DNA of 64,000 nucleotides from Paramyrothecium sp. XJ0827. Lineage: Eukaryota; Ascomycota; Sordariomycetes; Hypocreales; Stachybotryaceae. The stretch is from contig JAJFPB010000008.1 of the NCBI GenBank assembly GCA_020881915.1, positions 1,426,001 through 1,490,000 of the forward strand, read 5' to 3'. This document shows, piece by piece, positions 55,444 to 64,000 of this stretch (position 1 is its first letter; every line of letters begins with the position of its first letter). The position numbers and the translations under genes are program-made. The notes beneath the pieces are model-generated. The model was given only the letters and a program-made list of their open reading frames with translations. It made no database searches and was not told the origin of the DNA.

Positions 55444-57935
55444 TTAAAACCGAAGGTCCCAGCCAATCTTGGGGCCTAGCTTGGGGAGCTCGTCCGCCAC
55501 GCTCTGCACGTCCTTGTCGCCACGGCCGCTGAGGCAGATGACGACGTCCTCGTCCTTCTTCATCGTCTTGGCCAGCTCGATGGCGCCGTAGATGCCGTGG
55601 GCCGACTCCAACGCGGGGATGATGCCCTCCAGCTGGCTCATCAGCCTGAAGCCGATAAAGGCCTCGGCGTCGGTGGCGGCAACGAACTTGGCACGCTCGT
55701 TGTCCTTCCAGGAGCTCAACTCGGGGCCCACGCCGGGGTAGTCGAGACCGGCAGATACCGAGTGCGTGTCGGAGATCTGACCGTGCTCGTTCTGCAGGAC
55801 GTATGTCCGGACACCGTGCAGAACACCCTTGGTGCCGCCCGAAAGGGTAGCACTGTGCCTTGCCGTGTCGACACCGTCACCGCCGGCCTCGACACCAACC
55901 AACTTCACGCTGGGGTCGTTGGCAAAGGGGTAGAACATGCCGACAGCGTTGCTGCCTCCACCGACGCAAGCCACGACGGCATCGGGCAGCTTGCCTCGCT
56001 TCTCCTGCATCTGCTTCTTGGTTTCCTCACCAATGACAGACTGGAACGTACGCACAATGGTTGGGAAGGGGTGAGGTCCAATTGCCGAGCCGATGATGTA
56101 GTGCGTGGTATCGAGCTCCACGACCCAGGCGCGCAGGGCCTCGTTGACGGCGTCACGCAGAGTCTTGCTGCCAGCCTCGACAGCGACAACCTTGGCTCCC
56201 AGAAGTCTCATTCGGAAAACGTTCAGGGCCTGACGGCGAACATCCTCCTGCAAAATGCGTTAGCGATTGACGAGGTGATAGGTTATGTGGCACGTTGACT
56301 TACTGCTCCCATGTAAACAGTGCACTCCATGCCAAACTTGGCACAGACAGTGGCGGTAGCAACACCGTGCTGGCCGGCGCCAGTCTCGGCGATGATCTTG
56401 GTCTTGCCCAGTCTCCTGGCCAGCAACAGCTGTCCCAGGGCATTGTTGATCTTGTGGCTACCAGTGTGGTTCAGATCCTCTCGCTTGAGCCAAATGTTGG
56501 CACCGCCAGCGTGCTCAGTGAGGCGCTCGGCGAGATGCAGGTGGCCTGGACGACCCATGTAGTCGTAGTATGAGCGGTACTCCTCCCAGAAAGCGGGATC
56601 GTCCTTGATCTTGTTAAAGCCATCCTCGAGCTCGGACAGGCAGTCCATCAAGCTCTCTGGGACATATTGTCCTCCAAACTCGCCGAATCGGTCGGGAATC
56701 TTGCCGTGCATGGCAGCCAGCTGGGCGACCAGGGCGCTGTCCTCGTCCGCACTGATATGGTCGGCGTCGGTGATGGTTCCGTTCACCGTAACGTTGTCAC
56801 CGCTGGGCTCCTTGGCCTTGGCCAACGCCTCGACAATGCCAACCTCGCGTGTCGTCTCGTCCTGGGGCAGGGCGTCGCGGCCGCTGAGGTAAGCACAGTA
56901 CTTCTCAACCTCGGAGAAGATCTGGCCCTCGGGAGCCTTTTGGATGGTGGTGATGATCTGGCTGCCCACGACGACACCGTCGGCCACGTCGGCCACGCTC
57001 TTGAAGTGATCGCGCGTGCTGACACCGAAGCCAACAGCCGCGGGCTTGTTTCCGCTGTACTTCTTGACTCGCTCGACCAGGGATGGCAGGTTGGCGTTCA
57101 TCGTTCCCAAGGCGCCAGTGACACCTTGTCGCGACACGACGTAAATGAAGGAATCGGCCAGTTTGCAGAGGATCTGCATTCGGCTATCTGAGGTCGCGGG
57201 AGCAATCAAGGGGACGTAGGACAGTCTGTATAAGTGGTAAATATCAGTGATACGCTCAGAAATACGGTGAGTGAATGCTCAACATACCCTCCCCTTGTGC
57301 ACAGCTTTCGGAAAGACACAGCCTCCTCAGGTGGCAGGTCAACGACAATGAAGCCATTGACACCTGCCTCGTGGCAGTCCTTCAGGAGACGGTCCTCTCC
57401 GTAACTCAGGAGCGGGTTGTAGTAGCCCATCAGCATGACGGGCGCCTTCAAGCCACGACTCCTAGCCTCTTTGACCATGCCCAGGGTTGACTGGATCGTC
57501 ACGCCGTTGCTCAGGGCAATCTGCTCCCGGTCAGTACAACGATCCTCGCATTATCCAATCGTAGGAAACATACAGTGTTGGAGGTCTGAATCGTCGGGCC
57601 GTCGGCAATGGGGTCGGTGAAAGGAGCGCCGAGTTCCAGGACATCTTTTTTCTCTTCGTCAGCGACGCACTACCAATTGAAGCGTGACTCGACTCACCGG
57701 CACCGCCCTTCTCCATGGCCAAAAGGATATCGGGGGTATCCTGGGGCTTGGGGAAACCCGCAGTAACATAAGTCACCAGCGCGGCCTATCGGGAGAAGGC
57801 ATAACGCAGTCAGTCATTTTTGCTCATTGGGAATCCGAAAATTGCCCCGCGACGGGGTGCAGAAGCGGTTGAGGGGCATAGACTCACCCGGCCCTGGGCC
57901 TTGCAGCGTTGGAAAGTCTGCTTGATGGCCTGCAT
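55444..57935 (-). CDS. TRP5: Bifunctional tryptophan synthase (alpha-beta fusion)
   Basis: Catalyses the last two steps of tryptophan synthesis in the cytosol: indole-3-glycerol phosphate to indole (alpha) and indole plus serine to tryptophan (beta). Exons 57935-57888, 57785-57698, 57644-57574, 57520-57288, 57225-56304 and 56247-55444 encode 721 residues, the usual fungal length. The alpha part (about 1-250) shows the catalytic Glu49 in VLELGAPF and Asp60 in [17 protein letters not shown] and [12 protein letters not shown]. The beta part (about 321-721) starts [17 protein letters not shown], has the PLP lysine Lys405 in [22 protein letters not shown], and the phosphate-binding [10 protein letters not shown]. 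The fusion order is alpha then beta as in fungi. A TGACTC-type sequence (reverse strand, 58416-58421) about 480 bp upstream could be a cross-pathway control site, but it is a weak match. Confidence 0.96.
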
Positions 57936-58836
57936 GGTGGAAGGGAATCAGGCTCGTCTATAAGGAAAGGCAAACAAGGGGGGTATCGAGAAGCTGGGGG
58001 TGAAGCGAAAGGAGTTCTTGGGGCTCTCGAGTGATGGCGGTATGGAAACGGCTGCTTTTTATGGCGGAACGTGGGATGCTTGGAAGAGTTCAAGTGTCCA
58101 CCACCGATTCCGGATGATGCTGGTGTCCGCCACCTCGGACGCAGGGTACTTCGTCGCCGCCGGGAGTGGGTAGCTCGCCACCAAGATAGTGCGGCAAAGA
58201 TACCTTCCAACAGACCCACGTTTTTCCCACTCTGAACCGCCGGACACCTTAGACATGCACTAGACATGCAGCCGCATCTGCAGGGCCTGCCGGACTTACC
58301 CAATTAGGAAATGGACTGGTTGGTCAATTGGTCCTCCGTGCGATGGAGGATCGTGGGGGAATGAATCATACCTACGTCTGTTTATTGACGGGTATCAGGG
58401 GGAGAATTCGATGCAGAGTCAACCAGAATTGAATCATGCTAACTTTCCAGTCATTCACATGGAGTTGGATCACTCGAAAAGATCATTGTTGCGCGCAATT
58501 TGTATCGGATTTTCCTATAGACTATGCCAATCTGGAGCAATGAACAGTCTGTGGCATGCTCATAGCCAAAAAAAGGTGAAGAGACAGTAACTCGATCCTT
58601 TCCTGTCCTTTGCATAGAACCGACTAAACATGAAATACAAGCACACAAATATGGTATCTTGGTCCGCGGCTCCCTCTCAGGGCACTTGGGTAACTAGGAC
58701 AAACGAAATGGGAATCCAAAATTATCAACGTTGCATGACTCCTCCTTGCAGTAGATTCAAACATCTCCGCAGCAATAGAAATCCTCGAGCCACGGTCCTG
58801 CCGCACTCGATTTGGTTTGACCGCACGGCTGGGGCT
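57936..58836. other. Intergenic, promoter of tryptophan synthase and 3' flank of PRM1
   Basis: A 901-bp stretch upstream of TRP5 and downstream of PRM1, both on the minus strand. A CCAAT-like ATTGG lies at 58327-58331 and a GAGTCA at 58416-58421. Both are short and unproven. No further gene was recognised. Confidence 0.5.
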
Positions 58837-61026
58837 TTATGACTTCCCTGCTAGGTCGATATGTCCATACGAGCTTTGCCGCTCGTGTCCAGGTACTTGT
58901 CTGGCGCGAGCACCGTACGATCCGGATGCGAACTTCTCATCCCTCACTTCGTTCTTTCCGTAGTAGCCGGTTTCATCGGCTGCTTCAGAACCGAATCGTG
59001 GGAAAGTCTCCGAGTTGTTTTCGGCATGTCGAGGGCTCAGGGGAGGTCGCTCCTCGCCTGTGAAGCGGGTGCCACCCTCGGCGCGGCCACGGTCAGGCAT
59101 GGCCATGCCTACGAGTGTTCGCATCACTCCGATGAGCACTACAATGACGTATACCAGTAGGATTCCAGTTGAGATGAGGGCTTCTTGAATGAGATTGTCG
59201 CGCAGCCAGTTTGTCACGCGCTCGACCGCGCCAGTCACCTCGTCGGTCGAGACGGATGAGGGGGAGGCGAGGAACGTGGTAAGGTCCGAGTCACCCTCAA
59301 CGGACTCCTTCGCGCCCATGCTAAAGGTGTCATTGGCGAACAAGGGGAGGGTGACCTTGGCGTTATCATGCACCCAAGTAAGGCCATCCTGTACATTCTC
59401 AATCTTGATGCCAATGACGCAGTGAAGCACAGTCTTGATGGGATCCAGGAGGATCGTGCCGTTGAAGACGGTCTCTAGGCCTTCGTTCATGGTATCGAGG
59501 AAGGTGGTGAGGGTGTCGTTGACGGCATCCGTTGCATTGGTGACGTAGCCCAGCACATCCTGGTTGATATCGTTGTTGAGTCCAGTAATGACGCCATTTG
59601 CTCCCTCTGCCCAGTCGTCAGAGACGTCTCGGAGAGTTGTCACGACGTTGTCGGCAAACTCTCCTACTTGCTCTGCAAGAGCAGGCACCTGGTCCCTGAC
59701 AGCCCTCAAGAGGATCACTTGGCAGAGACAAGAGAAGAAGCCGGCAATGGCGAGAGAGAGAACAAAGAGAGCTGGCGGAGATGTGGCGTAGGCGATGCAC
59801 CACCTCACAAGAACTTGCCTCTTACCGCTGAAGTGTGAAGCGAGCTTGATGCCCCACGAGGCCGTGTTGGGGCGAGAGGCAATGTAGACGACGTCCAGGG
59901 GGTCGTACTGGTTGCCCGAGATGAGCCTGGCGTGCTTCTGTTGTCGTCGCCATCGCTTAATCTCGAGCCATGCCATCGGGGCCATGACTGCAACGGCGAG
60001 GACGGACAAAACGACAATGAAGATGATGCGTGCCTTCTTAACCAGATCGTATAGGTTGCCAAAGAAGCCATTGATTGTATCGTTGTTCGAGCAGAAGGTA
60101 AGCTGCGACTTCTGAGCCAAGGGGAAAACGTCGCGGTCGAATGTGTAGTTGCCGTAGGCTTCGTTCAGGGCCTCGCGGACAAAGTTGAACGGGATCGCGA
60201 CCGCCTCCCTGGTAAGGTTTTGGACCTCTTCGAAGGTGGGGAGATCTTCGTTCAGTTGGCGCACGTCTTTCACGAAGTCATCTGCGTTGATATCGAAGTC
60301 TTTAAGCTCGTTCACGGGCCCGGAGAAATCGATCGTAGGAAGATCAGGAATAAAGTTGCCAATGATGGAATCTTCGATCCCCTCAACAATATCGTTGAGA
60401 GAGCCTTCCAATCCCTTAGCAATGTTGTCTATCTCCCCAGCAGCCTTGTCGATAATGTTGTTAAAAGCTTCTGTGGCATCCTCGGTAACGGATGCTACGG
60501 CGCCCAAAGTGCCGTGAATCATGGCGGTGATGAGGCACGTGTAGGTGGCCGTCAGGAAGTTGATGAAGAAAATGATGATACCCTCCACGCCGCTGAGGAT
60601 AAGGTCTAGCATGAAAACCATGGCACTCACGGCTTTTTCGATGCCACTGGCGGCGAGATCGTTGACACCAAGGGAGAGATAGTGAGGCATGGATGCCATG
60701 GCGCTGCCGATGTCTTCGACCTTGGTGCAGGCTGTGAGAGCCTTCTCCTTGGCATCACCAATATTGTCGTCCAGCTGTCCGACCAGGAGCACGACCCGGA
60801 CCAGGACAAGGAGCAGGAGAACGGTCCAGCGGTTGATCCAGATCTGAGAGAGCCGGGCACGGAGGCTGAGGTAGGGCGTGATGTAGGGTGCGGTATCAGC
60901 CCGGGCAGCCATGGCCTTGCGGAATCCGGTCATTTCAAAAGAGTCTGACCGGAGTGAGTCGGGGACGTCCGGGTAGGACGCCGGTTCGGCACGTTTCCGT
61001 GAGGAAAACATGTTGAGTCTATCCAT
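58837..61026 (-). CDS. PRM1: Plasma membrane fusion protein Prm1
   Basis: An intronless frame of 729 residues. Prm1 is a pheromone-regulated membrane protein that promotes plasma-membrane merger during mating in yeast and hyphal/cell fusion in filamentous ascomycetes. Five hydrophobic regions fit the family topology: TM1 about residues 66-83 (WTVLLLLVLVRVVLLVG), about 134-172, ARIIFIVVLSVLAVAVMAPMAW, PALFVLSLAIAGFFSCLCQVIL, and ALISTGILLVYVIVVLIGVM near the end. The two large regions between TM2-TM3 and TM4-TM5 carry Asn-glycosylation sequons (NLT, NYT, NDT, NAT, NGT) and amphipathic helices, consistent with being extracellular. The C-terminal tail is hydrophilic with Arg/Ser/Gly-rich sequence. 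Start at 61026 is the first ATG; MDRLNMFSSRKRAEPASYPDVP is typical of the family. Confidence 0.94.
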   Translation of the reverse strand: MDRLNMFSSRKRAEPASYPDVPDSLRSDSFEMTGFRKAMAARADTAPYITPYLSLRARLSQIWINRWTVLLLLVLVRVVLLVGQLDDNIGDAKEKALTACTKVEDIGSAMASMPHYLSLGVNDLAASGIEKAVSAMVFMLDLILSGVEGIIIFFINFLTATYTCLITAMIHGTLGAVASVTEDATEAFNNIIDKAAGEIDNIAKGLEGSLNDIVEGIEDSIIGNFIPDLPTIDFSGPVNELKDFDINADDFVKDVRQLNEDLPTFEEVQNLTREAVAIPFNFVREALNEAYGNYTFDRDVFPLAQKSQLTFCSNNDTINGFFGNLYDLVKKARIIFIVVLSVLAVAVMAPMAWLEIKRWRRQQKHARLISGNQYDPLDVVYIASRPNTASWGIKLASHFSGKRQVLVRWCIAYATSPPALFVLSLAIAGFFSCLCQVILLRAVRDQVPALAEQVGEFADNVVTTLRDVSDDWAEGANGVITGLNNDINQDVLGYVTNATDAVNDTLTTFLDTMNEGLETVFNGTILLDPIKTVLHCVIGIKIENVQDGLTWVHDNAKVTLPLFANDTFSMGAKESVEGDSDLTTFLASPSSVSTDEVTGAVERVTNWLRDNLIQEALISTGILLVYVIVVLIGVMRTLVGMAMPDRGRAEGGTRFTGEERPPLSPRHAENNSETFPRFGSEAADETGYYGKNEVRDEKFASGSYGARARQVPGHERQSSYGHIDLAGKS

Positions 61027-63722
61027 GGTTGGTAAGGAGATCTTTCTCTATGACAAGCCGCAGAATAGGAAAATAAAAATGATGAAATGGAAAGAGGCCT
61101 TGTAAATGCGTGAAAATGGAAAAGGAAGCCAGCCCTGATCTATAGTTTGTTGGGGGTTGTTTATTACGTGCCGTGTAAGTGGAAGGAGAATGAGAAATGG
61201 GGGAGAAACACGATTAGGGAACCAAGGAAATAAAGCGACAAAGGGAATCGTGATTGTTGGGAAAGGGAAACTAAATTATGACTCCATGGTGTTTGTAGGA
61301 AAGCGACAATGAAGGGACAATAAAAAAGAGGACGGGACGATGCAGTGAAAGGGCGGAACAATGGTAATAAAGAAATGGGCGGCAGTGAATGTGGAACTTG
61401 ACAAGGCGTGAAAGTCTTACCTGGTTGCCGTGAAAACAGAGCAGGACAAGCCAATGAAAGCGACCTCAGCTAGGATCCAGCCCCAGCTTAGAGCAAAGCT
61501 TCCGAGATGCTGCTGTGTTGCCGACGAGCAAGCGCTTGGTGTTGAGTGGCTAAGCGCCGGTTTGGACCGTTGCCAGCCAGTCAACCAAGTGGCAGGGGTT
61601 CGTGCGACGACGAGCGGGACAAGACGAAAAGGCTCGGCCTAATGCTTTGGGCGCTTGGAAAGCTGCGTAAGGACCTTGTTCAGAGACCTAGCGCATAGGA
61701 GTATGGCTGATGAGGGAGGTCGCACCGTATCGGACGGGCCTGTCGTGGTGTTTGGGGTTTCGCTCCTTGAGCTTGCACAATGGGGGAGTGTCAATAAGAC
61801 TATTTGCGGGACAATGAGTTTGCAGCCGCCAAATGAATGGGGCGATCGGGCAATTGAAGTATTGTTGAGGCAGTCCTTATTGAGTCACACAATGTGCAAG
61901 GGGACACCGCGGAACGAGTCGAGGAAGGGTGTCCATCTTTTCAAAATCCACCTCGAGGTGAGCGGCGATTCGATGTGGCATTTATCTGGCTGGGCAGCCC
62001 TCGTCCGCACCAAGGATGCGAGGGACGCAGACTGACGACATGGCCAGCTGTTCCCGGATTGCCTGTTTGGGCGGCACAGCCCTGGGATTTACCGGTTCTC
62101 GCCAAGGCCAGGGACCAAAGACGGAAAGCCTCGCTGGCTGTTGCCCAGCCGTTTTTGCGGCGATGGAGGGTCGCGAGGGTAGGCTTGTGGAGTTGAAGGC
62201 ATTCGAGATCGGCGCCGAAAGAGCTCCAACGGGGCCTGGGGGATGGGAAGCTGGAGGCCAATGAACGGCGCAAAGCACCCTGGTTCAGCCACAGGCCCCT
62301 GTCCCGCTAAGGGTCCATTAAGGTCTTTTAAGCCTTCTCCACCGTGATAGCCGCTGATCGTGCCTGGACATGGCAGTTTGCCACTCGCCAGGCAGGACGA
62401 GGATAAACCTGTTTTGAGGTCTTGTGATGCGAAAAAGAGAAGGAAAAGGTGGTCCCCCGCAGTCCGGTGGCAGGTGGAAGAAATTGATCAGATAACGAAA
62501 AGACCCTGATTTTTCTGTCAAGCTTGGCAGCTTCCATGTTATCCAACTTCTGGGGCACTGATGTCCAAGCTCTCGGGTATTCTAGGCATAGCGCCACACC
62601 AACAACGTGCGGGTGCTCTAGCACACCATCGAGCCCATGGCGATGACGTCGGCAACAGAGACTCGTAGTGATACGAGACCGGGCCTTGTCCGGCACTGCC
62701 ACGTCGAGTTCTTCCATGTGAGGAATTTCGAGGCGCATAGCGCCGTGATGCGAGACGTGAGACCACGTGCATGGTGCCTGTCCTGAGTCTTGGCTCGCCG
62801 CGCACCCGTTGCCATAGATTTGTCGGTCTTGGTGCGTTTCTGCAGGCGCCAGCTCGTTGGAACGGAGCACCCGCAGCCTATCATGACGGCCCCGCCAGCA
62901 ATCAGCCCAAGCGCCAGGCACAAGGGACTCCACCGGAACACACGACACCAGCCGCTTCGCCGCTCCGGAGTGCCGCAGATAGGCAGCTGGCTTAATTCTG
63001 TGATCAAACGTCTTTGGTCGGTGTTGAGAGCGTTCGCTGTGTGGGTCTCTCGAGTAAGTTGTCCATGGCCAATTCTTGTCCGCCCCACGGCATGGTTATT
63101 TGCTCAACTGCCATGCCCAAGAGAATTACCATAAAAGTGTCGCTTCCACTCATTTGATGCCATTTTTTGCCTTTGTGCTCCCTCATCTCACTCCCAACTG
63201 CTTTGAGCCTCCGCTTTGCCTTCAAAAATGATTCAGCCACGATGCACATGTCGTACTTGAAATGGTAGAGAGTGGGAAGTAGAGCCAAGGTACGGTGTCT
63301 TGTGTGAAGAGCAGCTGCTCAAGTGAGGCCTCGGTGATTTCAATGCCCCTTTTCCACTTAGTGTGATTCCATCCAAGGTTTCGCATAAGCCAAACAGGCA
63401 ATTGGCTCGGCATGGCCTCGAGCAGTCAAAACGAGGCCGTCCCTAATGCGTGTTCGAAGTGTTGAGGTCAGAGACAGCTATTGTAGCGGGGTAGTTTCAA
63501 CAAGAATATCCACCGCCAATGTCCGTTTTGACCTACCACGGCGCGCAAGCTCGGGGCGCAGCTCCCCACCATAGCTTTATCGTCCCTCAGCTAAATACTC
63601 GTCTTCGTCGACCTCCTTGACATCATTGATATTCTTTCAATTTTTTTCAAGTGTTCCTCTATCTCGTTATAACGCCCTCTATCCTCTCAGAAAGCCCTTC
63701 ATAAACATCAGTAACAGCGGAA
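61027..63722. other. Divergent intergenic region
   Basis: Between the 5' end of PRM1 (-) and the methyltransferase gene (+), 2.7 kb. Purine-rich sequence at 61.1-61.4 kb is the C/T-rich promoter of PRM1 read on the other strand. The last 150 bases before 63723 are C/T-rich and probably the leader of the methyltransferase. The open frames in between show no recognisable domain; the one at 62328-62948 (-) begins at a GTG rather than ATG. Confidence 0.55.
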
Positions 63723-64000
63723 ATGGCTACTGCTGTCAGCGAGACCACGGCTCTAAGCCAGCAGTATGATACGCCCATGGGCCTCGCTCACACCACGATG
63801 CAGGCCCTCAAGGACCGGATCAAGCAGCATTATGATTTAGCCAGTGACTACTACCTGAGCTTGTGGTGCGTGTGATACCGCACTCCAATGAGGCTTCACC
63901 CTGGAAAATCCCCCATTACGCACACTCAGCCTCATTGCATGCAATGCCATGTAGAACTCTCGGCGAGCAACCACTACAAGGCCAGCAGCACTCACCAAAG
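63723..64000 (+). CDS. SAM-dependent methyltransferase, first exon (partial, runs off the window)
   Basis: ATG at 63723 opens MATAVSETTALSQQYDTPMG, followed by LKDRIKQHYDLASDYYLSLW, the N-terminal signature of a fungal family of cyclopropane-synthase/tocopherol- or sterol-methyltransferase-like SAM enzymes. The exon ends at 63865, inside the Trp codon, at a GTGCGT donor. The following bases up to 64000 contain possible acceptors but none restores the expected GEHIHHGY-type continuation, so the second exon may begin beyond the window. The SAM-binding motif is not visible. The specific substrate cannot be assigned. Confidence 0.6.

Noticed and set aside
58416..58421. GAGTCA as a definite cross-pathway control (Gcn4/CPC1) site for tryptophan synthase
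   Set aside because: Only a partial match to TGASTCA and about 480 bp from the start; such hexamers occur often by chance.

Overview
The window is nuclear DNA of a filamentous ascomycete (Pezizomycotina, most likely Sordariomycetes). Genes are split by many short GT-AG introns of about 50-150 bp. Start codons are ATG, often in a CACCATGG-like context, and gene bodies are GC-rich. The gene set includes a bifunctional tryptophan synthase, the cell-fusion protein Prm1, a Kgd4/Ymr31-type protein and a DUF1741 (ARMH3-like) protein. No bacterial operons, rRNA genes or CRISPR arrays were seen. Exon structures below were assembled by hand from reading frame, splice signals and family continuity; every total that should be a multiple of three is one.

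Layout. Positions 1-25 kb are gene-poor: about 6 kb without a recognisable gene, an ARMH3/DUF1741 gene (6060-8314, +), an amino acid permease (9501-11423, -), a tRNA-Gln(CTG) at 16893-16964, a small KGD4/YMR31 mitochondrial gene (19109-19594, -) and an App1-type DUF2183 phosphatase gene (22596-23936, -). From 25 kb genes come closer together: a zinc alcohol dehydrogenase that looks frameshifted (25440-26640, +), a 1152-residue disordered protein (28144-31602, +), an MFS transporter (34795-36602, +), an uncharacterised 245-residue protein (37262-38056, +), a mitochondrial DnaJC28-type DUF1992 protein (38781-40367, +), a membrane-anchored expansin-like protein (40715-41798, -) and a maltose-permease-type MFS transporter (45211-47171, +).

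Immediately downstream of the sugar transporter lies a 2.4 kb piggyBac-like DNA transposon (about 47282-49691). It has 35-bp terminal inverted repeats differing at one base, a frameshifted transposase pseudogene, and an in-frame 18-bp minisatellite. To its right is a dense housekeeping block: mitochondrial aspartate aminotransferase (50723-52353, +) with an apparent 3-nt microexon, a coiled-coil protein (52606-53731, -), mitochondrial ribosomal protein bL28m (54321-55259, +), tryptophan synthase (55444-57935, -), Prm1 (58837-61026, -), and the first exon of a SAM-dependent methyltransferase that runs off the right edge (63723 onward).

The genes do not form an obvious pathway cluster. Several deal with amino acids (permease, aspartate aminotransferase, tryptophan synthase) and several are mitochondrial (Kgd4, DnaJC28-like, Aat1, bL28m), but they are dispersed and on both strands, so I read this as ordinary fungal gene order. 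The most notable items are the microexons of the aminotransferase gene, the transposon (piggyBac-type catalytic domain but flanked by TA rather than TTAA), the decaying alcohol dehydrogenase and the expansin-like protein on a membrane anchor. I did not find convincing evidence of an entirely new system.
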